Part shown: piece by piece, positions 8,654 to 16,040 of the stretch
Numbering within the stretch: the first letter of the stretch is position 1
Layout: each line of letters opens with the position of its first letter
Origin: Saprospiraceae bacterium
Lineage (GTDB): Bacteria > Bacteroidota > Bacteroidia > Chitinophagales > Saprospiraceae
Direction of reading: 5' to 3'
Assembly (NCBI GenBank): GCA_020852155.1
Contig: JADZBJ010000233.1
Location: 1 to 18,199, forward strand
DNA length: 18,199 nucleotides
Notes under the pieces: model-generated
Database searches by the model: none
Told to the model about the DNA's origin: nothing
What the model saw: the letters and a program-made list of their open reading frames with translations, nothing else
Made by a program: the position numbers and the translations under genes

Positions 8654-8666
8654 TTAGTGCCGGAAA

Positions 8667-8703
8667 ACAAAAAAACCGGCGCCATTGCTGACGCCGGTTA
8701 CAT
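8667..8703 (-). terminator. Intrinsic terminator of the T9SS-protein gene (copy 2 of an identical pair)
   Basis: Same 37-bp hairpin as 7758-7794: a GC-rich 10-bp stem, loop AGCAAT and seven T's on the minus strand. It lies about 68 nt past the stop codon of the large secreted protein. The hairpin is a credible terminator; the exact identity to the other copy is unexpected, because loops of unrelated terminators normally differ. Confidence 0.85.
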
Positions 8704-8771
8704 CTCAAATTGTATATTAAAATTGCCTCACAAATAGTCTTCAGGATGTATTGATGAACCGCAAACACACA

Positions 8772-11363
8772 TTAGTTTGCCCGTATCACCCTACCGGTGG
8801 CCAGCAGGCGCTGGCCATCCTGAATGCGGAACCAGTACAAACCGTCGGGCAGATCGCCACCCTGAATACGGCACAGGTTGTTTTGCATGGTCATCGTGCG
8901 TACTTGTCGCCCGTGCGCATCATAGAGCGTCAGCCAGGCTTGTTCGGCTTTTATGCCTTCCAGGATAACCATTGTTTCGTCGGTAAACGGATTAGGTTGT
9001 ACCCGAGCGTCCACACCTGCTGCATACGGCTGATGCACTGGCACACTGCCAGCCGGTTCGCCGATGGTATGCCATACCTCATTGGTTACGACAGCGTCGT
9101 TGAAGTCAAAATAAATGGAGGCCTTGTTGGTAATCACCACACCATCGGGCAAATCCGGTTTTTGAGCAATGCGGAAGGTCACAAATCCGTGTGAGGCCGC
9201 TTCGTTGACATTACTGTCCGGCAGGTGAATCGGATCAAAAACAAAGCGCATGATTCCGCCCTGCAAAATATCCAGTTTGTACGGATGGCTTGACGAACCG
9301 ACCCTGATTTGATCGTGCTGCAAATACTGCGACAGCGTATCAAGAATGACCACACGGAAGGCGGTATCTGTACCTGTGTTCTGGAAGCGAATGGCATACT
9401 CGATATCGGTATTGTTGCGAATGTAATGACCGGGGCCGTAGCCAGTAGGCGTGGCAGATTTGTCATTCGGATCCCAGGAGCCGACGACAGTCTGACAGTC
9501 AATATCAATATCCAGGGGGGCATCATTCAACGGGAAGGCATTGACCAGACCCGGATTATTCAGTCCGCCACAGGCTTCAATCACTGATGAAGGTTGATCA
9601 GGTGCTGGATAGCCCGGTACTTGTTGCGCTTCAATACGCCATGTTGCGCCATTGGCTGGCATCGAAATCTGCATGGAATCACCGGCTGGCAGCAGGAAAT
9701 TTCCTTCGCGATACATGATGATATCTTCAATGACGATAAACTCCAGTTGGTTCGTCATGTCAGCAGTACCTGTATTCCAGATAGAAAGGCGTACCGAATC
9801 GCCGTCGCAGACGGCGGAGGTTTCGATAAATGCGCCATTCCAGGACAACTGGTTCGAGCAAGGATTATTCACCAGATTAATGGTAGCGGTATTGCACAGC
9901 GTTTCACCGATGTTGGCATCACAACTCAGGTAAACATTTAACGCAATAGTACCATTGCCAAAAGGCGGAATATTGCCCACCGGGAAGGTGTAGGTATTGC
10001 CATTAACTGCCGTCCAGGGAATAGATGAGGATGACAGTGTGAATAACGAATCGAGGGTTACTTCCACCACAGCGTCATTAGCGGCAACAAGCGAATTGTT
10101 GCTGTAATTGACGTATAAGTACGATGAAAAACAACGCCTGAACAAAGTGCCAAAAATGGAGACTTCCGGGTTAGCGCACAGGTCGTCGTAACGTACGCCA
10201 AAATCATTGGTATAAGCCGACGATGCCCCAGGAAGCGGTATTTCATAAATATTCGGACAAGTTGGCGTCATGCCTGCGGGCAGGATCAATTCCACGCGCA
10301 ACATGGTATCCACACCAGTCACGGTAACGGTTTGCTGATAGTATCCTGCCGCATCCGGCGTCAGGTCAAAAGTAACGCCCGAAGGGAGTTTGGTAATTCG
10401 CGCTGTGGCGAATGCGATACCTGGTTCGAGCGCGTCTTTTGTACAGTTTTGAACAGAATCCAGATAGACCGTGCCGTTCAGGTCAATGTTAAACCTGTTT
10501 TCAAAAGCGATGGCCTGTGCACAATGGCTGAGTTTGTTCAGGTTGTTGTCCAATGTAGTCCATTTCCTTAAAAACCAGCTGTATGGAAGGGATTGTGGCT
10601 GATAAGTGACGCCGTAGTTCGAACTGTCCCATGAACAGTTGGCATTAAAATCTGCCGAGCCAAACACATCAAAAACAGCCAGGTTGCCAGCTTCCAGTGC
10701 GGGGAGATAAGTATTGATAGCCTCGTTGTAGGTAATGGTTAAGGCAGCCGGACAAACCAGGCAGGAATCGCAAACGCCCAGTGTGTCAGAGACAAAAATT
10801 TGTACATTACAACTGGTCTGGCTAAGCCCCTCTTGGACAGCGACATTGATCGTACCGGCTCCTAAATCCTCGCAATCTACCGTGTACTGTGTCATACCGT
10901 TAACGCTGGTAATGACCGGATTCAATCCGCAGTAATTCAAATCAATCAGGGGTAAAACCGACTGCGGCGTAAAAAATGCATGCTCGTTTGCATCCAGCAC
11001 CACGGGAATAAAAGCACTGCAATCAGGATGGTCAATGATTTTAATATTTCCCCAGCATTTATTACCCGTTGTTGGGTCTGTCACCCTGATCTGATATTGC
11101 TTGCCTACATCTGTACCAGTAACGGTAGCCGAAACCCAGGGGCCGTTACCGTAAGGCGCGACTTTATCTAATTCGACAATATAGTGATCCCAGGCCAGGT
11201 ATGGGCCTCCCTCCAGGATAACCTCGGACGAAATATTGTCAGAACAATCGTCTGAAAGCGCATATTGAACCAGATCGTTACAGACTAGGACCGACTGAGC
11301 GCTGAGTGTTGCACTGAACAACAGGCTCGCGCCAATGAGCAGTGCCAGGTAAATCTTTTTCAT
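8772..11363 (-). CDS. Large secreted protein with C-terminal T9SS type A sorting domain
   Basis: 863 aa from ATG 11363, which starts a clear Sec signal peptide (MKKIYLALLIGASLLFSATLSAQ, in two parts: basic MKK, hydrophobic core, cleavage after SAQ about residue 23). The frame stays open 20 codons upstream, but that would bury the signal, so 11363 is chosen. The body (25-610) is Cys-containing, beta-rich and rich in Asn/Thr, with no enzymatic motif. About 619-760, starting SWDPNDKSATP and including IRFQNTGTDTA and ASIYFDFNDAVVTN, matches a domain often found before the sorting tail in Bacteroidota surface proteins (DUF7619-like). The last 85 residues (VQPNPFTDET to the end, with LYDAHGRQVRT and LPDGLYWFRI) form a typical type A sorting domain, predicting export by T9SS to the cell surface. 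A structural or adhesive role is an inference. It ends with its own terminator (8667-8703). Confidence 0.92.
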   Translation of the reverse strand: MKKIYLALLIGASLLFSATLSAQSVLVCNDLVQYALSDDCSDNISSEVILEGGPYLAWDHYIVELDKVAPYGNGPWVSATVTGTDVGKQYQIRVTDPTTGNKCWGNIKIIDHPDCSAFIPVVLDANEHAFFTPQSVLPLIDLNYCGLNPVITSVNGMTQYTVDCEDLGAGTINVAVQEGLSQTSCNVQIFVSDTLGVCDSCLVCPAALTITYNEAINTYLPALEAGNLAVFDVFGSADFNANCSWDSSNYGVTYQPQSLPYSWFLRKWTTLDNNLNKLSHCAQAIAFENRFNIDLNGTVYLDSVQNCTKDALEPGIAFATARITKLPSGVTFDLTPDAAGYYQQTVTVTGVDTMLRVELILPAGMTPTCPNIYEIPLPGASSAYTNDFGVRYDDLCANPEVSIFGTLFRRCFSSYLYVNYSNNSLVAANDAVVEVTLDSLFTLSSSSIPWTAVNGNTYTFPVGNIPPFGNGTIALNVYLSCDANIGETLCNTATINLVNNPCSNQLSWNGAFIETSAVCDGDSVRLSIWNTGTADMTNQLEFIVIEDIIMYREGNFLLPAGDSMQISMPANGATWRIEAQQVPGYPAPDQPSSVIEACGGLNNPGLVNAFPLNDAPLDIDIDCQTVVGSWDPNDKSATPTGYGPGHYIRNNTDIEYAIRFQNTGTDTAFRVVILDTLSQYLQHDQIRVGSSSHPYKLDILQGGIMRFVFDPIHLPDSNVNEAASHGFVTFRIAQKPDLPDGVVITNKASIYFDFNDAVVTNEVWHTIGEPAGSVPVHQPYAAGVDARVQPNPFTDETMVILEGIKAEQAWLTLYDAHGRQVRTMTMQNNLCRIQGGDLPDGLYWFRIQDGQRLLATGRVIRAN

Positions 11364-11508
11364 AGGATAAAAATTGAATGTTCGGATTGACTTGCGAATT
11401 ATAGCACAAAGATTCAGGCACAACGATGGCGCATGAAAGTACTATTTTGTTCTTTTGTAGATTTATTATTCAACAAACTTTGTCTTAAATTTTTATAATA
11501 TATTAAAA

Positions 11509-12903
11509 ATGAGCAAATTATCAAAAGCACTTGAGTCATTGAATAGAGCGGAACAAAAGAAATTGAGCGCTTTTCTCGGCTCAACTTTTTTTAATCAGCG
11601 ATTGGATGTCCTGAAATTATATGAATGGTGGTTAGCGCATGGTCATCTGGACGACAAATCCGATCTTTACGAACATCTTTATCCGGGGCAGACCTTCGAT
11701 CCTCAGCGGTTGCGCCTCGCGTTCAGTTACCTGCAACAACTTGTCAATCAATACCTGGCCCTTGCGCATTGGCAAGCAACGCCCGGCGCCGTCGAACATG
11801 CACAAATGCAAGCCTTTCACCGGCGCGGACTGGAAAGGGCATTTCAAGAGGCTTTGACAGACAATAAAAAAATGCTGGAAAAGCAGCCGCTCAGGGGCGC
11901 CGATTATTACCAGCAAAAAAGCCTGTTATATTGGGAGGAAGCCCGTTTTGAATCAACCCGAAATCCGACAGAGGTCGCTTACCTGGCCAGCCTCGCAGAT
12001 CATGCCGACATCATCTGGGTCATGCAAAAACTGCGGCTTTTTTGCCTGCATCAAATGCAGTGCATCATGTATCAGGTGACGCCGGTTCTCGGCTTGAAAC
12101 AGGAAGTTGAGGCGGTCATAAACCAAGGGCATTTACTGGAAATACCCGCTGTACGTATTTGGTATTATTGCCTGAAAATGCTGGAAAACAATGAAGAAAC
12201 GGAGTGGTTTAGCCAGTTTAAAACAGTCTTTTTAAGCCAAAGCCAATTGTTCAGCACCGATGAAATACGCGATTTGTATCTCTTTGCCATCAATTATTGC
12301 ATCCGTCGGGTAAATGAAGGCCACAAGGCGTTTTTTCACGATATTATGGGCTTTTACAAGGATGGTCTGCTCAAAGGCTACTTGCTGGAAAATGGTATTC
12401 TCTCGAAAGCCACTTACCATAATATCGTCGCCGCAGCGCTGCAAACCCGCGAGTTTGAATGGGTAGAGCAGTTTATCGGTCAATACCGCAACCACCTGGA
12501 GCGCAGTTACCGGCACAGTTCGTACAGTTTTAACATGGCGCGACTGGAGTTTACCCGAAAAAACTACGACGCGGCCCTGCAACTACTCCAACACTCCAAT
12601 TATTACGACCCGTTGCTGGCCCTGGCAGCCAAAACCATGTCGCTGAAAATTTACTACGAATTGAATGAAACCGATCTGCTTCATGCGCACCTCGAAGCGC
12701 TGAAAAACTACATCCGACGCAAGGTAACCCTCGGCTACCACCGAACGAACTACCTGAATTTAGTGAAATACACGCGCCGGCTGCTGTTTGTCAGCCCGTT
12801 CGATCAAAAAAGCATCAGCACCCTCAAAAACGACATCGAACAGGAACCTGTTCTGACCGAAAAACCCTGGCTGCTGGAGCAGATCAAGCAGTTGAAAAGT
12901 TGA
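11509..12903 (+). CDS. Uncharacterised, mostly helical Bacteroidota protein
   Basis: 464 aa, no signal peptide or membrane segment, so probably cytoplasmic. It is Leu-, Gln- and Tyr-rich, and looks almost wholly alpha-helical. The N-terminus (SKLSKALESLNRAEQKKLSAFLGSTFFNQ, in two parts: a helix, then an SxFFN motif) followed by YEHLYPGQTFDPQRLR resembles an uncharacterised group of Bacteroidota proteins I have seen with an SPYFN-type motif near residue 25. Helical pairs further on (for example NYDAALQLLQHSNYYDPLLALAAK) are compatible with TPR-like repeats, suggesting a scaffold or regulatory role; this is inference. ATG 11509 follows a very AT-rich stretch (TATAATATATTAAAA). It is divergent from the T9SS protein (145 bp apart) and convergent with the CocE hydrolase. 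Its TGA stop is the first codon of the tandem array at 12901. Confidence 0.85.
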   Translation: MSKLSKALESLNRAEQKKLSAFLGSTFFNQRLDVLKLYEWWLAHGHLDDKSDLYEHLYPGQTFDPQRLRLAFSYLQQLVNQYLALAHWQATPGAVEHAQMQAFHRRGLERAFQEALTDNKKMLEKQPLRGADYYQQKSLLYWEEARFESTRNPTEVAYLASLADHADIIWVMQKLRLFCLHQMQCIMYQVTPVLGLKQEVEAVINQGHLLEIPAVRIWYYCLKMLENNEETEWFSQFKTVFLSQSQLFSTDEIRDLYLFAINYCIRRVNEGHKAFFHDIMGFYKDGLLKGYLLENGILSKATYHNIVAAALQTREFEWVEQFIGQYRNHLERSYRHSSYSFNMARLEFTRKNYDAALQLLQHSNYYDPLLALAAKTMSLKIYYELNETDLLHAHLEALKNYIRRKVTLGYHRTNYLNLVKYTRRLLFVSPFDQKSISTLKNDIEQEPVLTEKPWLLEQIKQLKS

Positions 12904-12976
12904 AGGTTGTTGAAGGTTGAAGGTTGTTGAAGGTTGAAGGTTGTTGAAGGTTGAAGGTTGTTGAAGGTTGAAGAGG
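12901..12976 (+). repeat. Tandem array, 17-bp unit x4, starting at a stop codon
   Basis: TGAAGGTTGTTGAAGGT is repeated four times without error (12901-12968), followed by a partial unit (TGAAGAGG, 12969-12976). The unit is itself two TGAAGGT heptamers joined by TGT. The first TGA is the stop codon of the 464-aa gene. The complementary array lies at 13111-13157. Confidence 0.95.
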
Positions 12977-12994
12977 TGGTCATCTTACCTACAA

Positions 12995-13099
12995 AAAAAG
13001 TTGTCATCCTGAACGAAGTGAAGGATCTGCTGCCCACGAAGGAGTATGCTCACATCTGTCTGGCCAGATCCTTCACTTCGTTCAGGATGACAACTTTTT
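12995..13099. terminator. Perfect 35-bp palindrome between convergent genes, possible bidirectional terminator
   Basis: 12995-13029 is the exact reverse complement of 13065-13099, with a 35-nt loop. The base of the stem is A5/T5, so either transcript would end the hairpin in a run of U's, as in bidirectional terminators. The core CATCCTGAACGAAGTGAAGG closely resembles a palindrome I recall dispersed in many unrelated bacterial genomes (variants of GTCATCCTGAGCGAAGCG), so it may also be a REP-like mobile or dispersed repeat. Which role applies cannot be decided from one copy. Confidence 0.7.
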
Positions 13100-13110
13100 G
13101 GTAATAGGGA

Positions 13111-13157
13111 AGTTCAACTTTCAACAACTTCAACTTTTCAACACCTTCAACTTTTCA
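13111..13157 (-). repeat. Complementary tandem array, 7-9-bp TGAA units, starting at the opposite stop codon
   Basis: Read on the minus strand from 13157 the units are TGAAAAGT, TGAAGGTGT, TGAAAAGT, TGAAGTTGT, TGAAAGT, TGAACT. The first TGA is the stop codon of the CocE-type hydrolase. It is a degenerate inverted counterpart of 12901-12976, so the two arrays flank the central palindrome symmetrically. Confidence 0.88.
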
Positions 13158-15041
13158 ACGCTTTAACACAGGCAAAACAATCCCCGACGCCTTTCCCGAT
13201 TCATGTTTGAGGGAAATTTCAATCGGAATAAAATCTTCGTCACGCGCTTCATAGATGCTGGGCACCCAGCGTTGCGGATTTCGGTCAGACAGCGGGAACC
13301 AGCTGCTTTGCACCTGCACCATCATCGTGTGGCCAGGCAGGAAAGTATGCGCCACATCGGGCAGTTCGAAACGCACCAGCGCCGTTTGCTGGCGCTTGAA
13401 TGGTTCGGGTTTCTCAAAACTATTGCGGAAACGTCCGCGCATGATTTCGCCGCGCACCAGCATTTGATAGCCGCCCATGGGCACATCATTTTCGCGGCCC
13501 TTCATGGTATCCGGGAAAACATCAATCAGTTTCACCACAAAATCGGCATCCAGCAAACCATCGCCGCTGGTTTGGCTGTCGTCCAGTTCGACCCAAAGTT
13601 CGGCCACCACAGGGCCGGTAACCGTCACGGGTTCGGTCATTACGCTGGTTTCATAAGTCAACACGTCGGGGCGGCGAGAGGCAAAACGTTGGTCGTCGGT
13701 CATGTATTCGCGGGTACGGCCCAGGTGAACATCTTCCGTGTAGGGCACGGGGTGCGCCGGATCGCTCACATATCGGTCGCTACCCGAAGTCGTTGGCGGA
13801 TTTTGGCTCAGTTGACCTTTCGCCTGGAAGTACCATTTGCGCTGTTCAATATTTTCAGGAGGCCAATGGTTGTAGGTTGTCCAGCGGTTGCTGCCTGTTT
13901 CAAAAATATAAGCCTCCGGCAAATCCATTGTCCCGGCGCCTTTCAGGTGGTATTCAAAAAATTTCAGTTCAATTTCCTTTTGATAAAAATCGGTCGTGTT
14001 TTGTCCAAAAACAACGTTTCCAAGGCGATTACCCGGCGTACGCGACCAGCCGCCGTGTACCCAGGGGCCCATGACGATGCTATTGGGGTGTTTCACCGGA
14101 TTTTGCTGCTCAATGGCTTTGTAAGTATTCCAGGCGCCCCAGCAATCCTCGGCGTCGAACAAACCACCGACGGTCATCACCGCCGGACGGATGTTTTTCA
14201 GGTGCGGGCGCGGGTTGCGGGCTTTCCAGAAATCGTCGTAGTTCGGATGCGCCATCAGGTCATTCCAAAACGGGATTTTATTCATGTCATAACGCTCACC
14301 GAAATTGCGCAATGCGCCTGCTTTCAGGTAAAAATCGTAGTTGTCGGGCGTGTTCCAGTCCCTGAAACCGCTTTGTCCGGCCGTTGTAGGCTGAGGGCGC
14401 GGCTTTCCGAAACCGGAATAAAAACCAAATCCGTCGAGCACGAAAAATGCGCCGTTGTGGTGAAAATCATCGCCGATAAACCAGTCTGTCACCGGCGCCT
14501 GTGGCGACACCGCCTTGATGGCCGGGTGGCCCGCCAAAATGGCCATAGTCGAGTAAAAGCCGGGGTATGAAATGCCCATGACGCCAATATTGCCATTGTT
14601 GTTAGGCACGTATTTGAGGAGCCAGTCGGCAGCGTCGTAGGTGTCGGTGGCTTCGTCGGCAACATTCTTTTTGTCGGATGCCGTATTGAAAGGCCGAACA
14701 TCCACAAAATCGCCTTCGCTCATGTAGCGTCCGCGCACATCCTGAAATACAAAAATGTAACCCGAACGAGCGAGATTCATGTTTTGGAAGCCCGTAGAAA
14801 AATTACCCGCGCCATACGGAGAGCAAGAGTATGGCGTGCGGCGCATGATGATCGGGTATTTTCTGGATTGGTCTTTGGGCGAATAAATACTGGTGAACAG
14901 CTGCTTTCCATCGCGCATTGGGATCATGACTTCCCGTTTGGTGAAGTTATCGCGGATAAAAGCAGAATCAAGCGTAGCCTGATTTTGAGCAAAGAGCGGT
15001 GTAATGAAGGCAAGGAGGCCTAAAAGGATAAGAATTCGCAT
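13155..15041 (-). CDS. Secreted CocE/NonD family (S15-like) alpha/beta hydrolase
   Basis: 628 aa from ATG 15041, which begins a signal peptide (MRILILLGLLAFITPLFAQ); the frame is open 14 codons further upstream, but this lacks support. The Xaa-Pro dipeptidyl-peptidase S15/CocE fold is clear: strand and loop VMIPMRDGKQL, FQDVRGRYMSEGDF, nucleophile elbow GISYPG (Ser about 158), Asp in GGLFDAEDCWG (about 296) and His in GPWVHGGW (about 329), then a C-terminal jelly-roll domain (about 380-620). The family hydrolyses acyl esters, amides or Xaa-Pro peptides; the substrate here is not predictable. The product is probably periplasmic or secreted. It is convergent with the 464-aa gene and divergent from pyrH (115 bp apart). 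The stop codon lies inside the tandem array. No -7 box was convincing. Confidence 0.92.
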   Translation of the reverse strand: MRILILLGLLAFITPLFAQNQATLDSAFIRDNFTKREVMIPMRDGKQLFTSIYSPKDQSRKYPIIMRRTPYSCSPYGAGNFSTGFQNMNLARSGYIFVFQDVRGRYMSEGDFVDVRPFNTASDKKNVADEATDTYDAADWLLKYVPNNNGNIGVMGISYPGFYSTMAILAGHPAIKAVSPQAPVTDWFIGDDFHHNGAFFVLDGFGFYSGFGKPRPQPTTAGQSGFRDWNTPDNYDFYLKAGALRNFGERYDMNKIPFWNDLMAHPNYDDFWKARNPRPHLKNIRPAVMTVGGLFDAEDCWGAWNTYKAIEQQNPVKHPNSIVMGPWVHGGWSRTPGNRLGNVVFGQNTTDFYQKEIELKFFEYHLKGAGTMDLPEAYIFETGSNRWTTYNHWPPENIEQRKWYFQAKGQLSQNPPTTSGSDRYVSDPAHPVPYTEDVHLGRTREYMTDDQRFASRRPDVLTYETSVMTEPVTVTGPVVAELWVELDDSQTSGDGLLDADFVVKLIDVFPDTMKGRENDVPMGGYQMLVRGEIMRGRFRNSFEKPEPFKRQQTALVRFELPDVAHTFLPGHTMMVQVQSSWFPLSDRNPQRWVPSIYEARDEDFIPIEISLKHESGKASGIVLPVLKR

Positions 15042-15156
15042 AATTGAGCAGTGGGGGGAAAGGGAAGCCCCAAAAGTCGGCACTTTCAGTTTCTTTTTTT
15101 CACCTTTGCGCCGGTAAAAAATTGCGCCCTCCGTACAAAAGTTTCTATTTCCGCTA

Positions 15157-15879
15157 ATGAGTCAACTAAAATACAAACGCATCCTGCTCAAATTGTCTGG
15201 CGAAAGCCTAATGGGATCCCAAAAATTCGGTATTACGGCTGAAATGCTTCAACACTACGCCCGACAAATCAAGGGCTTGCGTGAATTGGGCGTCGAGGTG
15301 ACGGTCGTGATCGGCGGAGGCAATATTTTCAGGGGCATTCAGAGCGACGGCACAGGAATCGAGGGCGTTACAGGCGATTATATGGGCATGTTGGCCACCG
15401 TCATCAATGGCCTGGCCCTGCAAAGCGCCCTGGAAAGCATCGGCATCCAGACGCGCATGATGACCGCCCTGAAAATGGAAAGCGTAGCAGAACCCTACAT
15501 CCGTCGCCGTGCTATTCGTCACCTCGAAAAAGGTCGCGTTGTGATTTGCGCCGCCGGTACGGGCAATCCGTTCTTCACAACCGATTCGGCAGCAGCGCTC
15601 CGCGCCAACGAAATCAAGGCCGATGTCATCCTGAAAGGCACACGCGTAGATGGCATCTACGACGCCGACCCGGAAAAGAACCCGCTGGCCGTCAAATTCG
15701 ACCACCTCACCTTCGCCAAGGTCATCAGCCTCGGACTCGAAGTGATGGACATGACCGCTTTCACGTTGTGCAGCGAAAATGACATGCCAATCATCGTCTT
15801 CGACATCAATCAAAACGACAACCTGCGCGACATCGTGCTCGGCAAACCCGTCGGCACTTTGGTGAGTGGGAAATTGTGA
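15157..15879 (+). CDS. pyrH: UMP kinase (uridylate kinase)
   Basis: Phosphorylates UMP to UDP in pyrimidine nucleotide synthesis; a cytoplasmic hexamer of the amino-acid kinase family. 240 aa, normal length. Motifs: KRILLKLSGESL (7-18, phosphate binding), GGGNIFRG (53-60), a central region with TALKMESVAEPYIRRRA, AAGTGNPFFTTDSAAALRA (132-150, UMP/ATP loop), KGTRVDGIYDADP (160-172), and the C-terminal MTAFTLCSENDMPIIVFDI. ATG 15157 is preceded by A-rich sequence and is the only sensible start. It heads a plus-strand run with the GHMP kinase and accD, but 161 bp of inverted heptamer repeats separate it from the next gene. Its TGA stop is the first unit of that array. Confidence 0.97.
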   Translation: MSQLKYKRILLKLSGESLMGSQKFGITAEMLQHYARQIKGLRELGVEVTVVIGGGNIFRGIQSDGTGIEGVTGDYMGMLATVINGLALQSALESIGIQTRMMTALKMESVAEPYIRRRAIRHLEKGRVVICAAGTGNPFFTTDSAAALRANEIKADVILKGTRVDGIYDADPEKNPLAVKFDHLTFAKVISLGLEVMDMTAFTLCSENDMPIIVFDINQNDNLRDIVLGKPVGTLVSGKL

Positions 15880-16021
15880 ATTATGAGTTGTGAGTTGTGA
15901 GTTATGAGTTATGAGTTATGAGTTATGTGTTATGTGTTATGAGTTATGAGTTATATTATTCATAATCAAAGCACTATGGTGAAAAAACTCATAACTCATA
16001 ACCCATAACTCATAACACATA
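15877..16021. repeat. Inverted heptamer arrays: 11 TGAGTTA-type units facing 5 complementary units
   Basis: From 15877 the sequence runs as eleven 7-mers to 15953: TGAATTA, TGAGTTG x2, TGAGTTA x4, TGTGTTA x2, TGAGTTA x2. After a 33-nt spacer, five complementary 7-mers follow (15987-16021): ACTCATA x2, ACCCATA, ACTCATA, ACACATA. The first TGA is the pyrH stop codon. Transcripts can fold into a long, slippery stem. Copy number in such arrays is expected to vary. Confidence 0.95.
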
Positions 16022-16040
16022 ACCCCTAATCCCCTCTATC

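Noticed and set aside
11364..11423. 20-codon N-terminal extension of the T9SS protein
   Set aside because: It would place 20 residues before an ideal signal peptide beginning MKKIYLALL. The internal ATG 11363 is the better start.
12901..13157. CRISPR array
   Set aside because: The repeat units are 7-17 bp, directly abutting, with no unique spacers and no cas genes. It is a microsatellite-type array.
13203..14570. 455-codon open frame on the plus strand
   Set aside because: It lies wholly antisense to the well-supported CocE/NonD hydrolase, and its product is His/Arg/Val-rich with no domain. Its length is a codon-bias shadow.
15208..15813. 201-codon open frame on the minus strand
   Set aside because: Antisense to pyrH. 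The product has no recognisable domain and the opposite strand is an unmistakable UMP kinase.
15877..16021. CRISPR array or iteron origin
   Set aside because: Heptamers are contiguous and oppositely oriented in two halves, with no replication initiator gene nearby. It does not fit either class.
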